A stretch of 64,000 nt of DNA from contig CAPAOL010000005.1 in NCBI GenBank assembly GCA_948579315.1, positions 43,656 to 107,655 on the forward strand, written 5' to 3'. This DNA is from an uncultured Phocaeicola sp. GTDB taxonomy: Bacteria > Bacteroidota > Bacteroidia > Bacteroidales > Bacteroidaceae. The translations under genes and the position numbers were made by a program. The stretch's first letter is position 1. Each line of letters begins with the position of its first letter. The notes beneath the pieces were generated by a model that saw only the letters and a program-made list of their open reading frames with translations, was not told the DNA's origin and did not search any database. Shown here piece by piece: positions 7,769 to 14,983 of this stretch.

Positions 7769-8543
7769 CTTTTTGATTGTGGCATTATTTGCCATTGTTT
7801 TGTTCACTTCATGCGAAAGAGTTGCCCCCAATTATGCCGGTGTCCTTATGGAAAACTACGGCAAACAAGGGAAAGAGGATTTTAAAATTGTTTCCGGTAA
7901 GGTATCTACATGGGAATTAGGCACAGAACTTTTTCAAGTTCCGCTATTCGATCAGCGTGGAGAATTTGCCGAAGCTGTCACACTGAAAGCAGCCGATAAT
8001 ACAGAGTTCAAGGCACGTCCCACATATAGCTATAAAGTTATCAAGAACCGTGCCATTGATGTTGTCTTTGACAACAAGCATATTGGCCGTGGAAGTGATT
8101 TCATGTCTTCGTTAGAAGATAACATTTTGGAGCCACGTATATATGATTTGATAAAAGAGGAAAGTCGGAAACATAAGACTGACAGTTTAATGGCTGATGG
8201 AGGTTCATTAGTGTTTGAGAAACGATTGGAACAGATAGTTGACAAAGAGTTTGAAAAAAGAGGTCTGCAATTACTCACATTCTCTGCCCAGTTGGAGTTC
8301 TCCGATAAAGTTCGCGAAAAAATTGATAGTAGAAATGAAGTGAATACCAATATCTCCGTGTTGGATCAACAAATTGAGGAACAGAAGAAGCGCAATGAAC
8401 TGGAACAGTTAAAAACCGAGCAGGCTCTAATTCAGTCAAGAGGTCTGACAAAAGAAATATTATATAAACAGTTCATTGACAAATGGGATGGAACAAGCCC
8501 TTTGTATGGTATTGCTCCTGAATTTCTAAAAATAACAAAATAG
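7752..8543 (+). CDS. SPFH/band-7 domain lipoprotein
   Basis: 263 residues. The N-terminal signal ends in a lipobox (LFTSC, Cys21), so it is a lipoprotein. Residues ~25-185 read as an SPFH/prohibitin domain (VAPNYAGVLMENYGKQGKED; a run of beta strands; GLQLLTFSAQLEFSDKVREK), then a Glu/Lys/Gln coiled coil (~195-235). SPFH proteins form ring scaffolds in membranes and often control proteases. Cargo of this kind in a phage early operon may protect or remodel the host envelope; that role is inference. Confidence 0.75.
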   Translation: MKRKTDFLIVALFAIVLFTSCERVAPNYAGVLMENYGKQGKEDFKIVSGKVSTWELGTELFQVPLFDQRGEFAEAVTLKAADNTEFKARPTYSYKVIKNRAIDVVFDNKHIGRGSDFMSSLEDNILEPRIYDLIKEESRKHKTDSLMADGGSLVFEKRLEQIVDKEFEKRGLQLLTFSAQLEFSDKVREKIDSRNEVNTNISVLDQQIEEQKKRNELEQLKTEQALIQSRGLTKEILYKQFIDKWDGTSPLYGIAPEFLKITK

Positions 8544-8544
8544 T

Positions 8545-8757
8545 ATGCCGACATTTCAACAAAGAAGAGATACAATATTGTCTCAATTTGCACAAGCAAA
8601 AGCCGATTTGGAAACACTTAATAGTGATATTGATACAGAAATCGAAAAGAATAAATCTGTTATTTCTACGCTAACTTCTAAAAATACAGAATTGGCCTCT
8701 TTAAAAAGTAATAATGAAAGCTCAATCAAGACTTTTGCTAAATTCTTAAAACAATAA
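8545..8757 (+). CDS. Small coiled-coil protein (70 aa)
   Basis: Nearly all helix with Leu/Ile heptads (FAQAKADLETLNSDIDTEIE...). One base after the SPFH gene, so a partner of it is plausible. No family recognised. Confidence 0.6.
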   Translation: MPTFQQRRDTILSQFAQAKADLETLNSDIDTEIEKNKSVISTLTSKNTELASLKSNNESSIKTFAKFLKQ

Positions 8758-8784
8758 TCATTAACCCGATTAATAATCAGCTTC

Positions 8785-8814
8785 TCCCGGTGTGGCTTGG
8801 CCGCCTATCCGGGA
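8785..8814 (+). terminator. Hairpin, second copy of the 1978 element
   Basis: TCCCGG (8785-8790) pairs with CCGGGA (8809-8814). The loop sequence TTGGCCG and the trailing GGGAACTA match the hairpin at 1978-2007. Confidence 0.45.
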
Positions 8815-8942
8815 ACTATCATGCCTCACCTTTTTTCTTCTCTTTGCAAGTCGAGCCGAGTACGCTGCATACGCTCCACGGCGGTAGATACTACAAAGAG
8901 TCTTTTTGTTCATATAAGAATGCCTCTATTGTGGAGGCAAAC

Positions 8943-9105
8943 GAATAAGTGGCGGAATTGGAAGACGCTTAGTTTCTGTGGTAAAAATGCACGAATAGCA
9001 TCACGAGTCAGGTAATCATGCTATTAACACTTGACATACGTACAAACGGAAGCAGAAACGAAAATCCTGATTGCAACAGTTCCCGGTTCGAGTCCGGGCT
9101 TATTC
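8943..9105 (+). ncRNA. tRNA-Leu-like RNA with pseudoknotted insert
   Basis: Acceptor stem GAATAAG/CTTATTC (8943-8949/9099-9105) is a perfect 7 bp. A Leu-type D-arm GGCGGAATTGGAAGACGC follows. The T-arm is CCCGG-TTCGAGT-CCGGG. Where the anticodon arm should be there is a 7-bp stem GTTTCTG/CAGAAAC (8972-8978/9053-9059). Inside it is an H-type pseudoknot: AATAGCAT/ATGCTATT (8994-9001/9018-9025) interleaved with GTCAGGT/ACTTGAC (9007-9013/9029-9035, one G-T). A small CTG/CAG hairpin stands for the variable arm. Length 163 nt against ~85 for tRNA-Leu. The plan recalls a mini tmRNA, but no tag frame is evident. No usable Leu anticodon is seen. Confidence 0.6.
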
Positions 9106-9121
9106 TCATAAATCAATCATT

Positions 9122-9289
9122 ATGAAAGTTGAAATTCCCGACTATTTCCTAAAATCCTTTATCCGACATTTTGAAAGGATAACCGAGAATTGTAAAGCTT
9201 CACCTTCTGACATCAAGACCAGTGAAGCACTAAGGCTTGGAAAGAAAGATGTAATTAAGCTCAAAAGATTTATAAACAAAAAAGTATAA
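9122..9289 (+). CDS. Small hypothetical protein (55 aa)
   Basis: Helical, charged protein (MKVEIPDYFLKSFIRHFERI...) ending in a basic KLKRFINKKV. The start follows the tRNA-like RNA by 16 bases and the RuvC gene begins 3 bases after its stop. No family recognised. Confidence 0.6.
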   Translation: MKVEIPDYFLKSFIRHFERITENCKASPSDIKTSEALRLGKKDVIKLKRFINKKV

Positions 9290-9292
9290 TTT

Positions 9293-9748
9293 ATGAAACG
9301 AAGGATCATAGGTATAGATGTTGGCAAAAACGGTGGTATTGTAGTGTACGACACCGAGAATAACAAATTATTGGAGTGTATCAAAATGCCACCAACTCCC
9401 AAAGACTTATTAGATTTTCTCTCCATATACAAAGAAAATAGCGTTTGTTATTTGGAACGAGTGAATGGCATGACCGGACAAAGTGCTTCTGCCTCTTTTG
9501 TTTTTGGAGAAGGTTACGGACAGCTGACTATGGGATTGATAGCTTGTGGGATTCCGACAGTAACAGTATCTCCACAAACTTGGCAAAAAACTATAGGATT
9601 ACGAAATACAGACAAATTGGGTAAGACAGAATGGAAAAACATCTTAAAGAAGAAAGCCCAACAGCTGTTCCCGTATGCAAAAGTTACATTGGCAACTTCG
9701 GATGCCTTACTAATATGTGAATATGGTAGAATTAAAGAAAAGGAATAA
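9293..9748 (+). CDS. RuvC-like Holliday junction resolvase
   Basis: 151 residues with an RNase H fold: IIGIDVGKNGGIVVYD (Asp9), YLERVNGM (Glu55), QTWQKTIGLRNTDK, and a C-terminal TSDALLICEYGR carrying the final acidic residue. This matches phage RuvC-type endonucleases, which resolve branched DNA before packaging. It fits beside the RecE/RecT and HU genes. Stop and next start overlap (TAATG). Confidence 0.8.
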   Translation: MKRRIIGIDVGKNGGIVVYDTENNKLLECIKMPPTPKDLLDFLSIYKENSVCYLERVNGMTGQSASASFVFGEGYGQLTMGLIACGIPTVTVSPQTWQKTIGLRNTDKLGKTEWKNILKKKAQQLFPYAKVTLATSDALLICEYGRIKEKE

Positions 9749-9906
9749 TGGAAAAATTAAAAAAATGTAGCAAATGTGGCCGGGAACTTCCGGTCAGTGA
9801 GTTCTGGAAAAATGCTTCAACCGAAGATGGATTGCAGACATATTGTAAAGAGTGCGGTAATGTTTATGCCAAAAACCGTAAGAAAACTCCGGGGGGGGGA
9901 ATTTGA
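9748..9906 (+). CDS. Zinc-finger protein interrupted at a G9 tract
   Basis: KCSKCGRELPVSEFWKNAST...YCKECG has two CxxC pairs and looks like the short zinc-ribbon proteins common in phages. With nine G at 9891-9899 translation stops at 9906 (52 aa). With ten G it would continue in frame through NLKKIYSNPELARFSPRELI to a stop at 10022, giving ~91 aa that end one base before the next gene. The tract therefore looks like an off state, a frameshift mutation or a miscounted homopolymer. Confidence 0.6.
   Translation: MEKLKKCSKCGRELPVSEFWKNASTEDGLQTYCKECGNVYAKNRKKTPGGGI
9891..9899 (+). repeat. Poly-G tract (G9) followed by AATTTGA
   Basis: Copy 3 of the motif. It puts its host gene out of frame. 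Confidence 0.7.
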
Positions 9907-10022
9907 AGAAAATATATTCCAATCCTGAATTGGCAAGATTTTCTCCACGGGAACTTATCGCAGAATTGAAAGCACGTGGATATACCGGAGAATTGAAATA
10001 CACCCAAACAATATCATTATAA

Positions 10023-10559
10023 ATGGAAAAGTTACGTCTATTGGTTACAACCAAATGTCCGAACAAATGTCCTATGTGTTGTAACAACTCATGGGATTTT
10101 TCAAAATTACCAGTTGTTGAGCACTTTAATTACAAAGAGATCATGATAACTGGTGGAGAACCACTTTTGTTTCCTGAAAAACTGGCAAATTTGGCTGAAA
10201 GTATCAAAACCGTTCAAAAATTGGCCTATGGCAATAAAGGAAAATTATTTCTATATACGGCACTGGCTGATATGCTCCCCAATTATATCAGATACTTCGA
10301 TGGAGTTGTTTACACTCCACATTCTGTTAATGATGTTCATAGTTTATTGGAGGCCAATAATTTTTTGTTGGATTACAAAGATGAACTTATGGAAAGTAAA
10401 TCTCTTCGGCTCAATCTTTTTCCTGATATTAAAAAGCATATTCCTGACAACACAGACCTTTCGTTATGGAAAGTAAAAGATATGCAATGGATCAAAGATT
10501 GCCCGGTTCCAGCTGATGAAGAGTTCAAAAGAGTAGCTGAATTATGGGAGGTGGAATGA
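10023..10559 (+). CDS. Radical SAM-like protein (short)
   Basis: 178 residues. Cys12-x3-Cys16-x2-Cys19 (TTKCPNKCPMCC) is the Fe-S/SAM motif, and MITGGEPLLF (~41-50) is the GGEP SAM-binding motif. It is shorter than most radical SAM enzymes but keeps a partial barrel. The substrate cannot be told; small phage radical SAM proteins of QueE type are one possibility. It starts right after the interrupted zinc-finger gene's full-length stop and overlaps the methylase remnant by four bases. Confidence 0.7.
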   Translation: MEKLRLLVTTKCPNKCPMCCNNSWDFSKLPVVEHFNYKEIMITGGEPLLFPEKLANLAESIKTVQKLAYGNKGKLFLYTALADMLPNYIRYFDGVVYTPHSVNDVHSLLEANNFLLDYKDELMESKSLRLNLFPDIKKHIPDNTDLSLWKVKDMQWIKDCPVPADEEFKRVAELWEVE

Positions 10560-10830
10560 TGAAAGATGTAATTACCCCCCCCATACACAACATCTCTATC
10601 CTTATCGCTGGTCTTTAGAAGATGCTGTTTTTACTAAAGATAAGGGAAAGGTATTTTCTTGTTTTGCATGTGGCGGTGGCTCTACTATGGGTTACAAAAT
10701 AGCAGGTTACGATGTTATTGGTTATCTAAATTATAAATCAAATGAAATCAGAAGAATTAGCAGCCCAATGGTGTCGGGATCATCCCGATGCAACATTGGA
10801 ACAAGCATTCATGGCCGGATTAGGCCATAA
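10556..10830 (+). pseudogene. Remnant of a C5 DNA methyltransferase
   Basis: Starting at ATG 10556 the frame meets a C8 tract (10575-10582) and stops early at 10618. With one more C it would read YPYRWSLEDAVFTKDKGKVF and then FSCFACGGGSTMGYKIAGYD, the motif I (SAM-binding) region of cytosine-5 methylases. Homology ends near 10735 and the frame then runs through the next gene's start in another frame. So only the N-terminus survives, with a frameshift and a 3' deletion. Confidence 0.6.
10575..10582 (-). repeat. Poly-G tract (G8 on minus strand) followed by TAATTACA
   Basis: Copy 4 of the motif, in the opposite orientation to the other five. It disrupts the methylase frame. Confidence 0.6.
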
Positions 10831-11161
10831 GATGAATATGAATAAGGATTCTCTTTCTGCAAGGAAAGACAAATTCAGAAGTGAAGTCCTCATGTATAGA
10901 GGAAAATATCCTGATGATATGTTGAAGGACTTTTTTGAGTATTGGACTGAATGCGGAGGCCGGAAAATGCGCTTTGAGAAGGAACGTATATTTGAAGTTT
11001 CCAAACGTTTAGTCAGATGGTCTAATAATGATTTTAACAAGTATGGAAAACAACTTAATTCAAGTCAACAGCAATCTCCCGGCAACCGAAAAGAAAGCGT
11101 TGAAAGACTTGCTGACCTTGCAAGCGGAGTATTACAAGGGATTGCACGTAAGTTCGATTAA
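10742..11161 (+). CDS. Phage replication-type protein (139 aa)
   Basis: The central MLKDFFEYWTE...KMRFEKERIFEVSKRLVRW resembles the conserved segment of phage replication initiator/DnaT-like proteins (FYxYWTE...MRFE...RLxRW). The Gln/Ser-rich linker and C-terminal RLADLASGVLQG helix are also seen in such proteins. No catalytic motif. It may help load replication proteins. It overlaps the next gene by 119 bases in another frame. Confidence 0.6.
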   Translation: MKSEELAAQWCRDHPDATLEQAFMAGLGHKMNMNKDSLSARKDKFRSEVLMYRGKYPDDMLKDFFEYWTECGGRKMRFEKERIFEVSKRLVRWSNNDFNKYGKQLNSSQQQSPGNRKESVERLADLASGVLQGIARKFD

Positions 11162-11711
11162 AGAAGCTGTTCTCAACACTCCTAACCTACCACTCTCTGT
11201 TATAAGAAAAGAAATCACATTGGCTGGCGCAAGAGCCATACTGGTAATTGCGATTAACGAGCTTGTGTCTTTTTTCAATGTTGGAAAAACGATGAATGAT
11301 GTTCAAGTGGCACTTACCGCTGATCTAATAATAGACAGATTCTATTATCTCAAATTGGAGGAAATCAAATTGTGTTTCCGTAATGCTATGGCTTCCGGTA
11401 AGATTTACGATAGACTGGACGGTAATATCATTCTCGGCTGGTTAAATGAATACGATGCACAGCGTGATGAAATTGTTTCTTCTCTTTCAATTAATGAAGC
11501 CCATGAACAAAATAATAACAGCACTGGAATGTTCTACGGAGAATATATCAAACATCTAACTGAAAGATCGGAAAATGGAGATGAAGAAGCCAAAGAATTA
11601 TTGGAATCCCATCAATCATTCATACAAAGGATGAAATCAAATGATAAAGAAGCCGCTTTCAAAAAATGGAAAGAAGAATATTATGGAAGAACTAAGAAAC
11701 AAACTACTTGA
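11043..11711 (+). CDS. Hypothetical helical protein (222 aa)
   Basis: No firm family. All-helical with conserved-looking LILGWLNEYDAQRDEIV-type segment near residue 135 and a charged C-terminus. ATG 11043 is preferred over 11028 because MENNLIQVNSNLPATEKKAL reads as a natural start. It overlaps the upstream gene by 119 bases and the downstream one by 29, both out of frame. A helicase-loader-like role is possible from position only. Confidence 0.6.
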   Translation: MENNLIQVNSNLPATEKKALKDLLTLQAEYYKGLHVSSIKEAVLNTPNLPLSVIRKEITLAGARAILVIAINELVSFFNVGKTMNDVQVALTADLIIDRFYYLKLEEIKLCFRNAMASGKIYDRLDGNIILGWLNEYDAQRDEIVSSLSINEAHEQNNNSTGMFYGEYIKHLTERSENGDEEAKELLESHQSFIQRMKSNDKEAAFKKWKEEYYGRTKKQTT

Positions 11712-12393
11712 CTGGGCAAAACAATTTGAAACACCTGATTTTATAAAAGATGATCCTATATTCTTCCCACATAAGTACAGTGATAAAAAGGACATAGAAA
11801 TCAGTGCCTTTCTTACTTCATGGATAGCTTTCGGGAATCGCAAACTGATAATGCAACAAGCGGAAATTTTGGATAATCTAATGGGTAATTCTCCTTACGC
11901 CTTCATTATGAACAAAGTATGGGAACAATACAAAGAAAATACAAATACCTTCTACCGTATGTTCACCTACCATGACTTTTTCTGCATTTGCCAGCGGTTG
12001 TACAACATATATCAGGAATGGGATGATTTGGAAGTCTTTTATGAGGGTTACAATAATGTTATCCGTGAAATACAAACAGATTTTGGTGGCGTAAAAGGTA
12101 TTCCAAAATTGGAGCGTGATTCTCCATGCAAGCGTATTTGTTTGTTTCTACGGTGGGTAGTACGAAAATCACCGGTAGATTTAGGTATTTGGAATATTAT
12201 TCACCCGACAGAATTATACATACCATTGGATGCACATGTTGCAAAAATGGCACACCAGCTTGGGATAACAACACGCAAAACAGAGGACTGGAAAATGGTT
12301 CAACAAGTAACCAATTACATGAAAACAATTTTCCCGGATGATCCGTGCCGGGGAGATTTTGCATTATTCGGATATAGTATTAACAATAAATAA
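11683..12393 (+). CDS. TIGR02757/DUF2400-like protein
   Basis: 236 residues from ATG 11683, preceded by a purine-rich GGAAAGAAG site. The sequence (DDPIFFPHKYSDKKDIEISA; FLTSWIAFGNRKLIMQQAEI; PTELYIPLDAHVAKMAHQLG) follows the TIGR02757 family, a helical group related to HhH-GPD DNA glycosylases. Function is unproven; base excision or DNA binding is inferred from the fold. The stop is 8 bases before the retroelement target gene. Confidence 0.7.
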   Translation: MEELRNKLLDWAKQFETPDFIKDDPIFFPHKYSDKKDIEISAFLTSWIAFGNRKLIMQQAEILDNLMGNSPYAFIMNKVWEQYKENTNTFYRMFTYHDFFCICQRLYNIYQEWDDLEVFYEGYNNVIREIQTDFGGVKGIPKLERDSPCKRICLFLRWVVRKSPVDLGIWNIIHPTELYIPLDAHVAKMAHQLGITTRKTEDWKMVQQVTNYMKTIFPDDPCRGDFALFGYSINNK

Positions 12394-12401
12394 TTTACAT
12401 T

Positions 12402-12986
12402 ATGTCAGAACTTAAAATTACACAAGAAAAGGTTACAGCCGCTTTTAGTGAAGCAAACGACTGTCCTAAAGCAATTAGTATTCTAACAGCTTTATTCGGA
12501 AAGCAAAAGCCGGATTATACAGATTATCACAATATCAAAACCTACGAAGATGCTTGTGAAGCAATAGGTGTAAAACCTATTGTTCGCCTACTTGTTGAAG
12601 ATGAAGACGGACACAAAGAAGAAGTGGCTGATATTGCACACCTCGCCTACATCAAACTATGCACAATTGCTCGTGCATTGAACAACGATCCTAATTTTCC
12701 ACGATTTACTAAAGATGAATACCGTTATACGCCGTGGTTTTATCTTTATAATCAGAAAGAAATTGATGAAATGGACGAAGAGGATCGTAATCGGCTGGTT
12801 CTTTGGGGCGGTCATGCGTCTTACGGTGCGTCTTGCGGCCTCGCTTTTGCGTACTCGAGTCACGGTTGGTCGGACTCGTATGCGTATATCGGCTGTCGCC
12901 TTGCTGTAAAATCAAGTGAAATCGCAATTTACTTTGGAGAACAATTCAAAGAATTGTGGAAAGACTTTCTGATTGGAAAAAAGTAA
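12402..12986 (+). CDS. Remote DGR target protein (194 aa) with variable repeat
   Basis: Residues 1-130 form a charged helical N-terminal domain with no signal peptide or membrane segment. Residues ~131-167 are encoded by variable repeat 2 (12794-12900), matching the template at 26064-26170 on the other strand without gaps. The variable part begins LVLWGGHASYGASCGLAFAY and ends IGCRLAVKSSEIA, a WGG...GxRL pattern like the C-type-lectin-fold ends of DGR targets. Variable residues (His, Ser, Tyr, Phe, Asp, Gly) all sit where the template has AAY, TAT or GAT codons. Lying in the early operon far from tail genes, it is probably an intracellular binding protein; its ligand is unknown. A terminator follows. 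Confidence 0.85.
   Translation: MSELKITQEKVTAAFSEANDCPKAISILTALFGKQKPDYTDYHNIKTYEDACEAIGVKPIVRLLVEDEDGHKEEVADIAHLAYIKLCTIARALNNDPNFPRFTKDEYRYTPWFYLYNQKEIDEMDEEDRNRLVLWGGHASYGASCGLAFAYSSHGWSDSYAYIGCRLAVKSSEIAIYFGEQFKELWKDFLIGKK
12794..12900 (+). repeat. DGR variable repeat 2 (VR2)
   Basis: 107 bp aligned gap-free to the reverse complement of 26064-26170. There are 15 differences: 14 at the 23 template adenines and one elsewhere (TCT to TGT near the 3' end). The adenine bias is the hallmark of mutagenic retrohoming. Confidence 0.92.
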
Positions 12987-12998
12987 TCACACTGGGGA

Positions 12999-13020
12999 GG
13001 CCGCATTAAAGCGGCCTTTT
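12999..13020 (+). terminator. Intrinsic terminator after DGR target 2
   Basis: GGCCGC (12999-13004) pairs with GCGGCC (13011-13016) across ATTAAA, followed by TTTTCC. Confidence 0.8.
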
Positions 13021-13037
13021 CCATACCTTTTAAATCT

Positions 13038-13229
13038 ATGACTCCAAAAGAATTTTTCGACAAAGTGGTGGAAATGCGCCGTTGCCAAAAAGAATATTTT
13101 AAAAATAAGAGACAGATAGATTTACGAATAAGTAAACAAATTGAGCGTGAAGTAGATGAAGAAATCGAACGTGTTCAAAAAAATCCTTCACAACAAACAG
13201 AATCCGCAACTCTTTTAGACTATGGTTAA
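13038..13229 (+). CDS. Small coiled-coil protein (63 aa)
   Basis: Charged helix throughout (MTPKEFFDKVVEMRRCQKEY...EREVDEEIERVQKN). No family recognised. It ends at the start of the ASCH gene. Confidence 0.6.
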   Translation: MTPKEFFDKVVEMRRCQKEYFKNKRQIDLRISKQIEREVDEEIERVQKNPSQQTESATLLDYG

Positions 13230-13230
13230 T

Positions 13231-13638
13231 ATGAAAATCCTTGACCTGCCATTAAAAGCAAAATGGTATGAAATGATCGAATCTGGAAATAAGAAAGAAG
13301 AATACAGAGAGATCAAGAAATACTGGATCGGAAGATTAGCAAAATGTGGAGGTCACAATTCCTATGAAAAGACAGGTTTCTACTGTAAGAAAGCTATTTG
13401 TTTTTCTTGTATTACACGTGGAAACGGCTTTCATCCCAAAGAATACACTCATGTTCGCTTCCGTTTTGGCTACACCAAACGGACAATGCTTTTTGAACTT
13501 GAATCTATAACCATCGGAGTTGGTAACACCAATTGGGGAGCGCCTGACAATGAATATGTATTTATACTTAAACTGGGAAAATGTATCAAAAAAAATGAAA
13601 GTAAGGACTCAACAGAATTTCAACCAAAAAACTCATGA
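13231..13638 (+). CDS. ASCH-domain protein
   Basis: MKILDLPLKAKWYEMIESGN followed by KKEEYREIKKYW is the typical ASCH start, where the domain contacts RNA. It continues through VRFRFGYTKRTMLFELESIT and a GAPDNEYVFILKLGK strand close to the end. ASCH proteins bind or process RNA or modified nucleosides. ATG 13231 is chosen from the family start; 13222 is also open. Two Cys pairs in the middle (CGGHN; FYCKKAICFSC) may bind zinc. Confidence 0.7.
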   Translation: MKILDLPLKAKWYEMIESGNKKEEYREIKKYWIGRLAKCGGHNSYEKTGFYCKKAICFSCITRGNGFHPKEYTHVRFRFGYTKRTMLFELESITIGVGNTNWGAPDNEYVFILKLGKCIKKNESKDSTEFQPKNS

Positions 13639-13849
13639 AACAGTATTCGGTATCAGCATCATGCCTGACGGTGGCAGAAGATATTGCAAATATCCAATAG
13701 GCCACCAAGAATACAAAGACTATGCCCAAGCACACCAAGCTATGAAAGATGTACAAAAGATATTGGATAATGGAGGTCGATTAGTATATTCTCCCAAAGG
13801 TAGTGCCGGGATTAATAAACATGAATATGTGAAAATTGAAATGATATAA
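13595..13849 (+). CDS. Small hypothetical protein (84 aa)
   Basis: Starts MKVRTQQNFNQKTHETVFGI inside the end of the ASCH gene (44-base overlap) and ends 2 bases before the PAPS-reductase-like gene. Mixed alpha/beta, no family recognised. The frame is open further upstream but ATG 13595 limits the overlap. Confidence 0.6.
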   Translation: MKVRTQQNFNQKTHETVFGISIMPDGGRRYCKYPIGHQEYKDYAQAHQAMKDVQKILDNGGRLVYSPKGSAGINKHEYVKIEMI

Positions 13850-13851
13850 AA

Positions 13852-14703
13852 ATGAAAATATTAGTAAGTTTTTCAGGTGGTAAGGATTCACAAGCATGTT
13901 TGATCCAAGCCTTCAAACAATATGGGGGGGGGAATTTAACCGCTGTGTTTTGTGACACCGGTTGGGAACACCCTGACACATATAAACATGTGAATGATGT
14001 TTGTCTGCAAATGGGTGTAAGACTTATAACTCTCAAATCAAAATATGATTTTGTGTCTTTGGCAGCTCATAAGAAAAGATTTCCTTCCACGAATGCACGA
14101 TTTTGTACCAGTGAACTAAAAATGAAGCCAATGATTGATTATGTACTTTCTTTGAAAGAAAGCTGCATTATCATACAAGGTATCAGAGCCGGAGAAAGTA
14201 CAGCACGTGCGGCAATGGAAGAGGAATGTATGTATTTCAAATCGTATTTCCAACCTAATAAGAAAGGAAGAAATGAAAACTATCGAAGTAAGGATGTCAA
14301 AGAATGGTGTTCCCAATATGACGCTTCTGTTCTAAGACCGATCTTCAAATGGAGTGCACAGCAAGTTATAGATTGCATACTGGATGCAGGGCAGAAACCG
14401 AATCCATTGTATTATCGTGGATTCTCACGTGTTGGATGTTTCCCGTGTATCATGTGTCGGCACAAAGAAATCGAACTCATAGCCAAAAATGATCCTAAAA
14501 TGTGCCAACGCCTAATTCAAGCAGAGAAAAGCGTAGGACATTCCTTCTTTCCTCCATTATACATACCTCAAAGATTCTGTAAAAACAAACAATATCCTTA
14601 TGTAGAGGAAGTTTTGGAGTACGTTAAAGAACATACCCCTGATATGTTCGAGCCGGAAGGTGGATATGCCTGCATGAGTCTGTTTCATGGACTATGCGAG
14701 TAA
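13852..14703 (+). CDS. PAPS reductase/N-type ATP pyrophosphatase family protein
   Basis: 283 residues. MKILVSFSGGKDSQACLIQA carries the SGGKDS PP-loop (8-13) that binds the ATP pyrophosphate. A G9 tract encodes Gly-Gly-Gly at ~25-27. CDTGWEHP, the TLKSKYDF segment and a Cys cluster (VGCFPCIMCRHKE, ~198-210) follow. Phage members are usually annotated as phosphoadenosine phosphosulfate reductases, but sulfate reduction is unlikely; adenylation or thiolation of DNA or RNA is more plausible. The Cys cluster could hold zinc or Fe-S. It neighbours ASCH and Dam-type genes, suggesting a nucleic-acid modification group. Confidence 0.8.
   Translation: MKILVSFSGGKDSQACLIQAFKQYGGGNLTAVFCDTGWEHPDTYKHVNDVCLQMGVRLITLKSKYDFVSLAAHKKRFPSTNARFCTSELKMKPMIDYVLSLKESCIIIQGIRAGESTARAAMEEECMYFKSYFQPNKKGRNENYRSKDVKEWCSQYDASVLRPIFKWSAQQVIDCILDAGQKPNPLYYRGFSRVGCFPCIMCRHKEIELIAKNDPKMCQRLIQAEKSVGHSFFPPLYIPQRFCKNKQYPYVEEVLEYVKEHTPDMFEPEGGYACMSLFHGLCE
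13924..13932 (+). repeat. Poly-G tract (G9) followed by AATTTAA
   Basis: Copy 5 of the motif. It is in frame here, encoding Gly-Gly-Gly. Confidence 0.7.
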
Positions 14704-14927
14704 ATAAAAATGGAATGAACATTATGATACGAGATCCTTACTATTTGGCGAAAACGGTCTTAGGTTCATACAACTTGTATATCCTCAAAGATCCTTTCGA
14801 ATCTTGGCATTATTCGTGTGTTGGTACATTCAATACTAAAGATGAAGCTATAGATTATTATCATAAGTTGAAAGAAGAAGAGAAAATGATTTCAAGAATG
14901 CACATGAAATTAATAATAACAGAATAG
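14694..14927 (+). CDS. Small hypothetical protein (77 aa or shorter)
   Basis: ATG 14694 overlaps the preceding stop by ten bases; ATG 14724 (MIRDPYYLAKTVLG) is an alternative. The aromatic-rich core (YNLYILKDPFESWHYSCVGT) followed by a KDEAIDYYHKLKEEE helix resembles small alpha/beta phage proteins. No family recognised. Confidence 0.55.
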   Translation: MRVNKNGMNIMIRDPYYLAKTVLGSYNLYILKDPFESWHYSCVGTFNTKDEAIDYYHKLKEEEKMISRMHMKLIITE

Positions 14928-14983
14928 AAAGGATATAAATAATGCCGATAAGCGAAGTATATAACATGGACTGTAAGTAATAC

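Noticed and set aside
8943..9105. Call as a bona fide tmRNA
   Set aside because: A canonical D-stem is present, the insert is too short, and no tag frame ending in an Ala-rich degron is seen.
8943..9105. Call as a group I intron in tRNA-Leu
   Set aside because: The insert is about 95 nt, below the minimum for a group I core, and no P7/P3 elements are apparent.
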